Part shown: one piece after another, positions 7,245 to 13,442 of the stretch
Layout of the letters: every line of letters begins with the position of its first letter
Position numbering within the stretch: position 1 is the stretch's first letter
Source of the DNA: an uncultured bacterium
GTDB taxonomy: Bacteria > Cyanobacteriota > Vampirovibrionia > Gastranaerophilales > Gastranaerophilaceae
Assembly: GCA_900553205.1 (NCBI GenBank)
Contig: USCK01000024.1
Coordinates: 1 to 15,943, forward strand
Direction: 5' to 3'
DNA length: 15,943 nt
Position numbers and translations under genes: made by a program
Notes under the pieces: generated by a model
The model's database searches: none
The model's input: the letters and a program-made list of their open reading frames with translations, nothing else
Told to the model about the DNA's origin: nothing

Positions 7245-7988
7245 TTACAACTTAAATTTAGTAGAAAATTCTAAAGAAGCGTTGTTGTAACCACTTTCAT
7301 AAAAAGTTTGAGATAAACCGAGTTCAAATCTCAAGCTGTCAATATATTTTTTTAGTTGTGGAGTATAAATCAAAGATATAGAATTCTTTTTAACAGGTAC
7401 TCCCATATAAGTCTTTACGGTATCTCTAAGAGCTAATGATTTTGTGAGTTTAAGCTCAGGTGCTATCCCTAACATACTTTGGTAAGAGCCGTCTATAGAT
7501 TGAGTATCAGTGCTGACAGTTCCAGTAAGAGCATATTTTTTGCCGTCATATCTGGTAAACATACTTGTAGAATATGTCATTTGCGCACTATCCATTGATG
7601 CGCCGTAGTATGTTCCATAAGAGAAATTCCCTGCTTGTTCTGAAACATAATTAAAAATTGGTGCTATGTAGTATTCATCTCCTGATAGTTTAGAAGATTT
7701 TGCTAAAGCACTTCTTTCTCTAATTCTTGTATCTTTGAAAGTCGGAGTATAAACAGGTATAAGTGTGTTAGGTGGCTTTATATTAAGTGTTGGACGCTCT
7801 ATTGACTTGTCCAAATATATAGCCGAATCTTCCTGAAAAGAAACGCCACCTTCTAAAGTTTGTTGCTGTGGAATAATCTTGGGGTTATTTAGAATAGCAG
7901 TTTCTTCCACCTCATTAGCATTATCTGTTGCTGACAGGGCAGGTAATTGCAATAGCAAAATTAAAAATAATACTAACAGCTTCTTCAT
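7245..7988 (-). CDS. Secreted, probably outer-membrane protein of unknown function
   Basis: This 247-residue protein has a clear signal peptide (MKKLLVLFLILLLQLPALSA, cleavage after residue 20). A polar, Pro-rich region (about 25-100) is followed by alternating beta-strand-like sequence in which residues such as YGTYYGASMDSAQMTYST, YALTGTVSTDT, SISLIYTPQL, LRFELGLSQTFY and ASLEFSTKFKL recur. The ending in aromatic/hydrophobic alternation with a terminal Leu looks like an outer-membrane strand, but the barrel would be small and the last residue is not the usual Phe. It heads the operon with the FtsB-like and TPR genes. Its ATG follows the -10 box by only 6 nt with no Shine-Dalgarno, so translation is probably leaderless. 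No named family recognised. Confidence 0.8.
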   Translation of the reverse strand: MKKLLVLFLILLLQLPALSATDNANEVEETAILNNPKIIPQQQTLEGGVSFQEDSAIYLDKSIERPTLNIKPPNTLIPVYTPTFKDTRIRERSALAKSSKLSGDEYYIAPIFNYVSEQAGNFSYGTYYGASMDSAQMTYSTSMFTRYDGKKYALTGTVSTDTQSIDGSYQSMLGIAPELKLTKSLALRDTVKTYMGVPVKKNSISLIYTPQLKKYIDSLRFELGLSQTFYESGYNNASLEFSTKFKL

Positions 7989-7994
7989 AAATAT

Positions 7995-8023
7995 ATTCTA
8001 GTCTATAAACTCATATTTTTCAA
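7995..8023 (-). promoter_or_regulatory. Promoter of the secreted protein-FtsB-TPR operon
   Basis: On the minus strand TTGAAA (8023-8018), a 17-bp spacer and TAGAAT (8000-7995) match the sigma-70 consensus at five of six positions each. The -10 ends 6 nt before the ATG at 7988, placing the predicted transcription start at or beside the start codon. Confidence 0.7.
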
Positions 8024-8042
8024 TAATAAAGGGATAAAAAAT

Positions 8043-8104
8043 AGGCGACACCCAGATTCGAACTGGGGGATAAAAGCTTTGCCTTACCACTTGGCCATGT
8101 CGCC
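8043..8104 (-). tRNA. tRNA-Cys-like gene lacking its anticodon loop (probable pseudo-tRNA)
   Basis: Read leftward, the acceptor strand GGCGACA pairs perfectly with TGTCGCC, the D arm is GCC-AAGTGGTAA-GGC, and the T arm is CCCAG-TTCGAAT-CTGGG, all closely like bacterial tRNA-Cys. The base after the acceptor stem is U (8043), the cysteine discriminator. Between the D and T arms only 13 nt remain (AAAGCTTTTATCC), where about 23 are needed for an anticodon arm plus variable loop, so the GCA anticodon is gone. The remnant AAAGCTTT is palindromic, as expected if the two halves of an anticodon stem were joined by deletion of the loop. A strong promoter precedes it and a six-T run follows it. CCA is not encoded. 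A sequencing or assembly slip at the hairpin is the main alternative. Confidence 0.75.
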
Positions 8105-8116
8105 ATTTCTTCTTAT

Positions 8117-8145
8117 ATGTTATTGAAGATATAACCAAATGTCAA
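8117..8145 (-). promoter_or_regulatory. Promoter of the tRNA-Cys-like gene
   Basis: On the minus strand a perfect TTGACA (8145-8140), a 17-bp spacer and TAACAT (8122-8117) end 12 nt before the acceptor stem, giving a normal short 5' leader. The promoter is intact although the tRNA is not. Confidence 0.75.
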
Positions 8146-8183
8146 GTGGAGTTGTTGGTAATAATTAAAATTATAACTTAACC

Positions 8184-8212
8184 TTTACAAAAAAAATGGT
8201 TTAATGTATCCT
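8184..8212 (+). promoter_or_regulatory. Rightward promoter of the leader RNA
   Basis: TTTACA (8184-8189), a 17-bp spacer containing an A tract, and TATCCT (8207-8212) form a reasonable sigma-70 promoter. The expected transcription start is about 8218-8220, at or next to the ATG of the short leader ORF. Confidence 0.6.
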
Positions 8213-8218
8213 AAAATT

Positions 8219-8257
8219 ATGATTAAGAATTTACGACGATTAGTATATACGAATTAA
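8219..8257 (+). CDS. 12-residue leader peptide candidate with tandem CGA codons
   Basis: ATG at 8219 opens a 12-codon frame reading MIKNLRRLVYTN, ending in TAA (8255-8257). Codons 6 and 7 are CGA-CGA, an arginine pair that is slowly decoded in many bacteria. The frame begins 6 nt after the -10 box, so it would be translated without a leader, and no Shine-Dalgarno is present. Its last codons overlap RNA arms that choose between terminator and antiterminator, which is where an attenuator's leader peptide belongs. An ORF this short can occur by chance, so the case rests on position and structure. Confidence 0.45.
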   Translation: MIKNLRRLVYTN

Positions 8258-8328
8258 GGCTTGTTTTTGTTAAAAACATCTTATTTTGTGTACTAATAAA
8301 AACAAGACCTTATGGGTCTGTTTTTTTT
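8239..8328 (+). promoter_or_regulatory. Putative transcription attenuator (mutually exclusive hairpins)
   Basis: Three pairings compete. (1) 8239-8248 with 8288-8297 (ATTAGTATAT / GTGTACTAAT, 10 bp with two G-U). (2) 8255-8268 with 8298-8312, 14 bp with one bulged A at 8307. (3) The terminator stem AGACC / GGTCT (8305-8309 with 8315-8319) followed by eight T residues. Pairing 2 uses the 5' arm of pairing 3, so it would act as an antiterminator. Pairing 1 traps the 5' arm of pairing 2 in its loop. A ribosome stalled on the CGA codons would cover the 5' arm of pairing 1 and free pairing 2. A simple terminated small RNA of about 110 nt is the alternative. Confidence 0.5.
8305..8328 (+). terminator. 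Intrinsic terminator of the leader RNA
   Basis: AGACC (8305-8309) and GGTCT (8315-8319) form a 5-bp stem with a 5-nt loop, extendable with a bulge by the flanking AACA / GTTT, followed by eight consecutive T residues (8321-8328). Confidence 0.7.
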
Positions 8329-8329
8329 A

Positions 8330-8358
8330 TGTAAAATTTTATTACATTTTAAGTGTAA
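8330..8358. repeat. Three alternating TGTAA/TTACA half-sites at 12-bp intervals
   Basis: TGTAA begins at 8330, TTACA at 8342 and TGTAA at 8354, so opposite-facing half-sites repeat every 12 bp directly after the terminator. Such spacing could seat a DNA-binding protein, but the words are short and the region is AT-rich. Confidence 0.3.
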
Positions 8359-8409
8359 AAAGGTAAATTTTTAAATTTTAAATACTTAATACAAAAGGAA
8401 GGTTTATTT

Positions 8410-8499
8410 ATGAATGTAGTTATGAATATACGACGAAGAATTACTATAAAGGCGAATGCTCCAATCGTCGAATTAATGAATTTAATTTGGGGCTTGTAA
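8410..8499 (+). CDS. 29-residue small ORF, possible second leader peptide
   Basis: ATG at 8410 is preceded by AAGGAAGG (8395-8402) at 7 nt spacing, a better ribosome binding site than that of the next gene. The frame runs 29 codons to TAA (8497-8499). It begins MNVVMNIRRRITIK and ends in a hydrophobic stretch (PIVELMNLIWGL). Codons 8-9 are CGA-CGA, the same rare pair as in the leader ORF 190 bp upstream. Its stop is 30 bp before the 483-aa gene. It may be a regulatory leader or a small membrane-active peptide. No homologue recognised. Confidence 0.55.
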   Translation: MNVVMNIRRRITIKANAPIVELMNLIWGL

Positions 8500-8529
8500 T
8501 ACACAGGCTAATATAGTAAGGAAAAGGAA

Positions 8530-9981
8530 ATGATATCACCGGCAAAAATATATTCAGTATTGGGAAATCCAAAATCGCTTGTTCCTCTTGGTGTAAAAGA
8601 TGGAGCAAATTGTTTGGGGTTGACTACAGCATCTTATGTTACAGGTAAGAAAGAAGAAGCGCAAGATAGATTTATAGACGAAGCAGGCACAGAGGGTATT
8701 TGGTTGGGCTCAATACCTGCTTATAAAAAGATTATAGATAAAACAGCTTTCAAAATCGCAAAACTTGACCCTAAGTATGATATAAGAAACTTAGATAATA
8801 AGGATATTTTTGAGAAAACTAAGAAATATGCACCAAAAGGTACGAATATTGCAAACGATATAGAGAAAATCGGTAAAAATGCAAAGACCTTCAAGGCTCT
8901 AAATGTGCTAAAAGTCGTAGTTGCTACAGGTATGGCTCTAGCTTCGTATGATATATTAACAGATTTAAAACAAAAATATACAGAAAATAAAATTGAAAAG
9001 AGAATTAAAGCTGATATGGCAAAACAAGAAAAGAAAGCCATAATGAACAGTGATAAATTTGTTATGAATAAAAATAACAAAGATTACACAGCCTTCTCAT
9101 CAATCAAAAAACATAATAATAACCTTTCATTTAAAGGGGGAGTGACTGATTTTATCTTGGACCCTGTTAAAAACATGTATGTCCTAGACGCTGGTATTAC
9201 AGGGCAAAGACTTGCAAAATCCAGAGACCCACAAGAGTTTGGTGGATATGTAATAAAAGAAGGCGGCTTCTTATTGTTCATGTATTATGCAGGTCAAAAG
9301 ATAATGAACCATTTGGAACATAGAGCTGATAAGAAACACAACAAATCAATAGCTCTTGATTCAAGAGTGTTGGAAGATGACAAATTCAAAGAACTCTTTA
9401 AATCGGGAGAAATTGAAAAGAGCTTGAATGAATTTCCAAAATACACAATAGAAAAACCTAAGAAAAAAGGAATTATTCAAAAAGTTAAAGATTTCTTTAA
9501 TCCTCCTAAAAAGACAGCTGAAGAATTAGCAAAAGATGCAGAATTGTATGAATATATCCATAACAATCCTGATAATGCAGTTGTTAAGGCTGCTAAAAAG
9601 TCTGATATTATCGAAAATTACAAGGTTAGACAAAAAGGTATTCTTGGCTTCTTTAAGAAAAAAGTTGATACCGGATATATTGATACAAGAAAGTATATTG
9701 ATATGGATACTATGAGAAAAACTCATCATCATATCAAAAAACTTTATAATCAATATAAAGCGTCAGGTGAAGATATAGATACCTTCTTCAATGGAGTTAG
9801 AAAACTCAAGAGAAATTCTATCAAGGTAAATATGGCATCATCAATGTTTGCATTGGGTGTTATTCTCCCAGGCATGATGCTTGCGAAGAGAATTTTGTCT
9901 AACGATAAAGAATTTGCAACTAAGAAAAGAATCAGAGAAAAATTAGAAAAACAAAAAGCAACTATGCAAGTAACAGCCTAG
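8530..9981 (+). CDS. Large unknown protein with SFKGG motif and three hydrophobic segments
   Basis: This 483-residue, Lys-rich basic protein has no named domain I recognise. Hydrophobic, possibly membrane-inserted segments lie at about 122-142 (ALNVLKVVVATGMALASY), 240-258 (around FLLFMYYAG) and 434-456 (MASSMFALGVILPGMM), separated by charged helical regions. A coiled-coil-like Lys/Glu run is at about 146-172, and a Pro/Lys-rich linker (KKKG, FFNPPKK) at about 310-330. The SFKGG motif (200-204) resembles one I recall as recurrent in Gastranaerophilales proteins. There is no signal peptide. ATG at 8530 has an AAGG 8 nt upstream. The upstream leader region suggests its expression is controlled by attenuation. 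Function unknown. Confidence 0.8.
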   Translation: MISPAKIYSVLGNPKSLVPLGVKDGANCLGLTTASYVTGKKEEAQDRFIDEAGTEGIWLGSIPAYKKIIDKTAFKIAKLDPKYDIRNLDNKDIFEKTKKYAPKGTNIANDIEKIGKNAKTFKALNVLKVVVATGMALASYDILTDLKQKYTENKIEKRIKADMAKQEKKAIMNSDKFVMNKNNKDYTAFSSIKKHNNNLSFKGGVTDFILDPVKNMYVLDAGITGQRLAKSRDPQEFGGYVIKEGGFLLFMYYAGQKIMNHLEHRADKKHNKSIALDSRVLEDDKFKELFKSGEIEKSLNEFPKYTIEKPKKKGIIQKVKDFFNPPKKTAEELAKDAELYEYIHNNPDNAVVKAAKKSDIIENYKVRQKGILGFFKKKVDTGYIDTRKYIDMDTMRKTHHHIKKLYNQYKASGEDIDTFFNGVRKLKRNSIKVNMASSMFALGVILPGMMLAKRILSNDKEFATKKRIREKLEKQKATMQVTA

Positions 9982-10080
9982 TTGCTTAGGTTATAATATT
10001 AATTTTTGTAATAATTTTATTTTAATCACTAAAGTTATACATTTTTCTGCCGTAATTCTTATTAGAAAAAGGAGTGTGTT

Positions 10081-11175
10081 ATGGCTGATTTTAATCTTGA
10101 TTCTTTAAATACTATATCTCAAAAGGATTCGGTTAATATTAATAAAAATAAAATCCTTAGTGATAAACAAGGTAATGATAAACAAAAATTACTTTTTGAT
10201 TTTTATGATACTGCTGGAGAATCAAAAGATGGTAAACTGGATAAATCAGAAATAACAGCTATGTTGGATTCTTTTAAAAAATTTGACACAACTTCTGATA
10301 ACAAACTTGATGCTACAGAGCTTGCTGAACTTACAAAAGACTTAAAAGCAAAAGGTTTAGAAGTATCAGAAGCAGATGTAAAAACTTTTTATGAAAATGT
10401 TATTGCAGAAGGTAACAGCGCATCTGAAAACCTTCATGATTATACTGTTCAGTTTGGTGAGAAGTTTACGGATATAATAATAAATTCTCTAAAAGTAAAA
10501 AATAATGGTGCAGTGCCGACTGCAGAAGAAATTACAGCCGCTAAAGAAAGGTTCAAGGCAAACAATCCTGATGCCGTAAAAGAACGAAATGGAGTAGAGT
10601 ATCTTTTAGCTGGTGCAAAAATTAAGCTAGAGGGTGAGCTAGAGGATAAAAATAATTCAGAAGAACAAGAACAAGTTTGGCAAGATTATACAAAAGGTGA
10701 TGAAAATTATAAGCAATATGTCAAGATAAAACTAAAAGCACAAGCAGAAGGTTTACGAGCAACATGGAGTCAAGATTATTTCTATAATGAATCTGAGAAA
10801 AAACATTATAAATATAATAAAGAAACAGGAGAATTTGAAATTGCAGAGAATGTAAGATATGCAGATAAAGATGGCTCATATATTGTTCATGAAAAAGGCA
10901 AAAATATACGAGAAAGACGTGATAAAGAAAATAATATTGTTGCAATTCAAGCATCTACAGAATCGGGTAATATTTACACAAATGAAGCTTATGCTGCTAA
11001 GAAATTAGGCTTGAAAGCGTCACCACATGCCGGTACTTGGGTTGATTCCAAAAAACAATATTATACTTGGGATAGTTCAAATCATCAGTTCAAATTGTTG
11101 CCGAAAGATGTCGTAAAAGTCGATAAAGACGGCAATATGTACGATAAGAATAAAGCCAAAGTTACTGTAAACTAA
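10081..11175 (+). CDS. EF-hand calcium-binding protein with C-terminal tandem repeat
   Basis: This 364-residue acidic protein has a strong ribosome binding site (AAAAAGGAG, 6 nt before ATG). An EF-hand pair sits near the N-terminus. Loop 2 is canonical (D69-x-T71-x-D73-N-K75-L-D77-x-x-E80). Loop 1 (from D43, with DGKLDKSE at 50-57) fits with about three extra residues or as a degenerate loop. The middle is helical and charged. The C-terminus holds two related units of about 45 residues (about 227-275 and 318-362), each with a T-W start, paired Tyr/Trp residues, an F near the centre, and an ending of the form (D)KDG-x-x-Y/(Y)I. There is no classical signal peptide. It may be a calcium-dependent structural or secreted protein exported by another route. 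The last 4 bp overlap the convergent thioredoxin gene. Confidence 0.82.
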   Translation: MADFNLDSLNTISQKDSVNINKNKILSDKQGNDKQKLLFDFYDTAGESKDGKLDKSEITAMLDSFKKFDTTSDNKLDATELAELTKDLKAKGLEVSEADVKTFYENVIAEGNSASENLHDYTVQFGEKFTDIIINSLKVKNNGAVPTAEEITAAKERFKANNPDAVKERNGVEYLLAGAKIKLEGELEDKNNSEEQEQVWQDYTKGDENYKQYVKIKLKAQAEGLRATWSQDYFYNESEKKHYKYNKETGEFEIAENVRYADKDGSYIVHEKGKNIRERRDKENNIVAIQASTESGNIYTNEAYAAKKLGLKASPHAGTWVDSKKQYYTWDSSNHQFKLLPKDVVKVDKDGNMYDKNKAKVTVN

Positions 11176-11468
11176 ATGAATTTATTTAAAGTATTCATTA
11201 GTTCAAACTTGTTTTTGTAGCCTGAGAATTTGGTCAAGATTTCACCATCTTTAAAAAGTATGAAGGTTGGGAAACCCATAACTCCGAATTGCGCTACGAG
11301 TTCAGGGCTTTTGTCGCCGTCTATTTTCCCTATCCATATTTCAGGAAGTTCTTTGAATACTTCATTTTCTCGTTGGCAATAACTACACCATTTAGCAGAA
11401 AAAACAATTAGTTTAAGTCCTTTTTCTGTTTCTTTTTTAAAATTTTTTGAATCAATATCAATAATCAT
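11172..11468 (-). CDS. Thioredoxin-family protein
   Basis: This 98-residue thioredoxin fold has active site WCSYC (Cys28, Cys31) and cis-proline Pro67 in GFPTF. The order matches thioredoxin: beta strand LKLIVFSAKWC, helix, IGKIDGDKSPELVAQFGVMGFPTFILFKDGEIL, then the C-terminal helix. The central dipeptide SY differs from classical GP, so its redox potential and partners may differ. No signal peptide, hence cytoplasmic. ATG at 11468 has a GAGG at about 5 nt. A TATAAT lies 16 nt before the start. It reads in the same direction as the two secreted-protein genes upstream, 73 bp after them. Confidence 0.9.
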   Translation of the reverse strand: MIIDIDSKNFKKETEKGLKLIVFSAKWCSYCQRENEVFKELPEIWIGKIDGDKSPELVAQFGVMGFPTFILFKDGEILTKFSGYKNKFELMNTLNKFI

Positions 11469-11541
11469 AATAACCTCGTTTTTTATTATAATAAATTATG
11501 ATAGATATATTTCATTACTCATGTTGGTAAATAATAGTGAG

Positions 11542-12255
11542 TTATTGCATTTCATAATAAACTGTATAAATTTCTTTTGTGGAGAGTTTCGCATGTCCAC
11601 CCCTTACTAAAACTAAAGGATAGCCAGCAGCCCAAAAAGCAATGTTGCCAGCTTGATATAACGGATATAGCCACCACGAGCGATTTGCACCTCGTTTTTT
11701 TACTCGTCCATAAAAGTTAATTTTCTCGTTGTTTTTTACCACAAAATTATCCACTACCAAGTCTGCAGGTGTACCTAGCAAATCATTTGGGGATACGGTT
11801 TCTACTCTGCCTATAACCTCTGAATCTTTAGGAAGTTGATACTTGCCGAGTGTCAGGTTTTTTATTGTTTTGAATAGTATCAAATCGCCTTCTTTTACCT
11901 CGTCATGGCGAGTGGTAAGATTCCTTGTAACCTTTAATTGTACAGGAATTGGCGCTATTGCATAATTATATTTTGTTTTAACTTTTGCAGGTTTGATTTT
12001 CTTTTTATCCAGTTTCAGAGCAACTTCATCAATAACCTCATCTTTATGAACCCCTAAAGGAATAACTTTTTTATCTTTTGTTACATAATGTTCTACAAAT
12101 TCATCATTTACTTTTTGTTTAGAATGGTCATATTGCTCTAGTGGGGTTGGGTCAAGAGTTTCCTCTACAAATTCATCAACAATAAGTGGTGTTGCATATC
12201 CTGATAGAGATGCAATTTGAAGACAAATAAAAATTGTAAGTATTTTTTTTATCAT
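11542..12255 (-). CDS. Secreted protein of unknown function
   Basis: This 237-residue protein has a signal peptide (about 1-21, IKKILTIFICLQIASLSGYA). The region after it carries a small internal repeat (DEFVE at 27-31 and 51-55). The C-terminal half looks like a compact beta domain: EVKEGDLILFKTIKNL, LPKDSEVIGRVETVSP, ADLVVDNFVV, INFYGRVKKRGANRSWW. It ends in a hydrophobic stretch (about 200-217, QAGNIAFWAAGYPLVLV) and a beta tail. The 'to-be-set value, then avoid/enable' beta layout recalls periplasmic beta domains of secretion or envelope proteins, but no family is identified. Its ATG overlaps the stop of the upstream pseudo-M48 gene by 4 bp (ATGA), so translation is coupled and a shared job in the envelope is likely. 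Confidence 0.8.
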   Translation of the reverse strand: MIKKILTIFICLQIASLSGYATPLIVDEFVEETLDPTPLEQYDHSKQKVNDEFVEHYVTKDKKVIPLGVHKDEVIDEVALKLDKKKIKPAKVKTKYNYAIAPIPVQLKVTRNLTTRHDEVKEGDLILFKTIKNLTLGKYQLPKDSEVIGRVETVSPNDLLGTPADLVVDNFVVKNNEKINFYGRVKKRGANRSWWLYPLYQAGNIAFWAAGYPLVLVRGGHAKLSTKEIYTVYYEMQ

Positions 12256-12965
12256 TTATATCTTACTTTTTTTGTTGATTTAGTTTCAATTTTTTGTTGC
12301 AGTTTAGCTCTGTTTTCTCTTGATGTCAATAAGAAGTTTTGGTAATAAATATTATCGCTATAGTAGTTTGTAGCAAGGAATGAAGGATATTTGTTGTAGA
12401 TATACTCATATATTCTTGCCATTCTTCTTGAAGCTAAAGAGTAGCTGTCACCACATTCATATCTTCTTTGAGGAATTGATTTTGATAACATGACTATAAG
12501 AGCAAGAGGGTTATAACCTGCACTAACCATATAATCTACTGCCATTTTATCAGCTTTATTGTTATATTTTTGAGGTTTTACCCAATAGTCTAATAATGAA
12601 CCGTAACCTCTAAAAATACCGTCATAAGAATCAACGGCTTGAGAGATTCTTCTACTCAAGATTGCTGCAAGTTCGTTGTCGTCTGTTACATTAGACATTT
12701 GGCGAGGTGTTATATAAACAATTCTTTGAAGATACATAAGTCTTAAATCTGTACCAACATTATATTCTTTTTGTCTTGGTAAGTATCTGAAACAAACTCT
12801 TTGTTCAATTCTGTTGGAATTAAGAATTCTAAACCCTACTTTGTTTATTCTGTCTTGAACAAGAGAAATATCGTTTAGGTCAAAATTCTCAATACAACCT
12901 GATGAGGCACAGGCTTGCAAAGCCATGCAAATCATTAAAATACCTGTTAATAAAACTCTTTTCAT
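12252..12965 (-). CDS. M48 peptidase-fold lipoprotein lacking zinc ligands (pseudoenzyme)
   Basis: From ATG at 12965 this is a 237-residue protein with a signal sequence ending LQAC, a plausible lipobox (Cys19). The region DDNELAAILSRRISQAVDS aligns with the M48 block 'ELAAVLAHEIAH', but the HExxH residues are Arg105, Arg106 and Gln109. The third-ligand block usually EADR reads NKADKMAVDYMVSAGYNP, with Lys137 in place of Glu. The motif order and the later SxxSRRMARI segment still follow the family. It therefore keeps the fold but cannot bind zinc in the usual way and is probably a structural or regulatory relative of periplasmic M48 proteases. A GTG 12 bp upstream (12977) would add MSEK; ATG is preferred because a weak GTGAG Shine-Dalgarno lies 7 nt before it and the shorter form gives a better signal peptide. 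Confidence 0.75.
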   Translation of the reverse strand: MKRVLLTGILMICMALQACASSGCIENFDLNDISLVQDRINKVGFRILNSNRIEQRVCFRYLPRQKEYNVGTDLRLMYLQRIVYITPRQMSNVTDDNELAAILSRRISQAVDSYDGIFRGYGSLLDYWVKPQKYNNKADKMAVDYMVSAGYNPLALIVMLSKSIPQRRYECGDSYSLASRRMARIYEYIYNKYPSFLATNYYSDNIYYQNFLLTSRENRAKLQQKIETKSTKKVRYK

Positions 12966-13170
12966 TTTTTCGCTCACTATAAGTTTACGAAATAATTATA
13001 AATAAAAAATGCCCCCTAACTATGCTTTTGTAAAGAAATGTAAACAATATAAAAATAAAAGGCAATTATTTAAAAGATATATACTTTTTATATATACGGA
13101 AGCAAATTAGGACAGGAAATATATTTAGTACTAGTTACTGAATATCAAAATTGAAAAGGGGTATAAATAT
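12966..13170. other. Short divergent intergenic region
   Basis: These 205 bp separate the leftward lipoprotein gene from the small rightward gene and must hold both promoters. A leftward TATAAT lies about 35 nt before the lipoprotein start, without a good -35. An ATATATAC octamer occurs twice, 5 bp apart, near 13080-13096. Nothing more specific can be supported. Confidence 0.35.
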
Positions 13171-13410
13171 ATGGCAATAGGCGCAAGAGATTTTATTGAT
13201 AAACTTTTGGTAGAAAAATACGCACAAGAAAAAGTTGATAACCATGACAATTTGGAATCAAGAATTTCGCCAAACGAAGTTATGGACGTTATGAGTGTTG
13301 CATCTAATAACGCATTGAACTATCTTAAACTTTCACAAAAACTTGCTATTGTATGTTATGCCGTAAATACTAAGGCTGCAAAATATGAGCCTGTCGCTTT
13401 ACCACAATAG
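13171..13410 (+). CDS. Small helical protein of unknown function
   Basis: This 79-residue protein, preceded by AAAAGGGG 9 nt upstream of the ATG, is probably all-helical. A charged N-terminal half (DFIDKLLVEKYAQEKVDNHD) is followed by VMSVASNNALNYLKLSQKLAIVCYAVN, too polar for a firm membrane segment. No signal peptide. No recognised family. It stands alone between leftward genes, with 205 bp of promoter-containing space upstream. The coding frame is supported by the ribosome binding site and regular composition. Confidence 0.65.
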   Translation: MAIGARDFIDKLLVEKYAQEKVDNHDNLESRISPNEVMDVMSVASNNALNYLKLSQKLAIVCYAVNTKAAKYEPVALPQ

Positions 13411-13420
13411 AGTACACTTT

Positions 13421-13442
13421 AAAAAGGGTGTATGTTATACAC
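13421..13442 (-). terminator. Terminator of the phosphohexomutase gene
   Basis: Read leftward, GTGTAT (13442-13437), AAC, ATACAC (13433-13428) form a 6-bp stem followed by CC and five T residues (13425-13421). The stem overlaps the stop codon of the gene it ends. Confidence 0.6.

Larger units (their letters stand above)
8105..8529. other. Regulatory intergenic region with leader ORFs
   Basis: The 425 bp between the tRNA-like gene and the 483-aa gene hold, left to right: the leftward tRNA promoter, a rightward promoter (8184-8212), a 12-codon leader ORF (8219-8257), competing hairpins ending in a terminator (8256-8328), three regularly spaced TGTAA/TTACA half-sites (8330-8358) and a 29-codon ORF with good ribosome binding site (8410-8499). 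Confidence 0.6.

Noticed and set aside
8219..8328. T-box or other known riboswitch class
   Set aside because: No T-box core motif, no tRNA-specifier geometry and no aptamer sequence I recognise; the short ORF and competing stems fit attenuation better.
10721..10954. Leftward 77-codon ORF inside the EF-hand gene
   Set aside because: It is antisense to a well-supported coding frame and has no independent signals.
12966..12977. GTG start adding MSEK to the M48-like lipoprotein
   Set aside because: No Shine-Dalgarno precedes it and the ATG at 12965 gives a more typical lipoprotein signal sequence; kept only as an alternative.
13080..13096. ATATATAC direct repeat as an operator
   Set aside because: Such words are expected by chance in this AT-rich DNA and no regulator or promoter element aligns with them.
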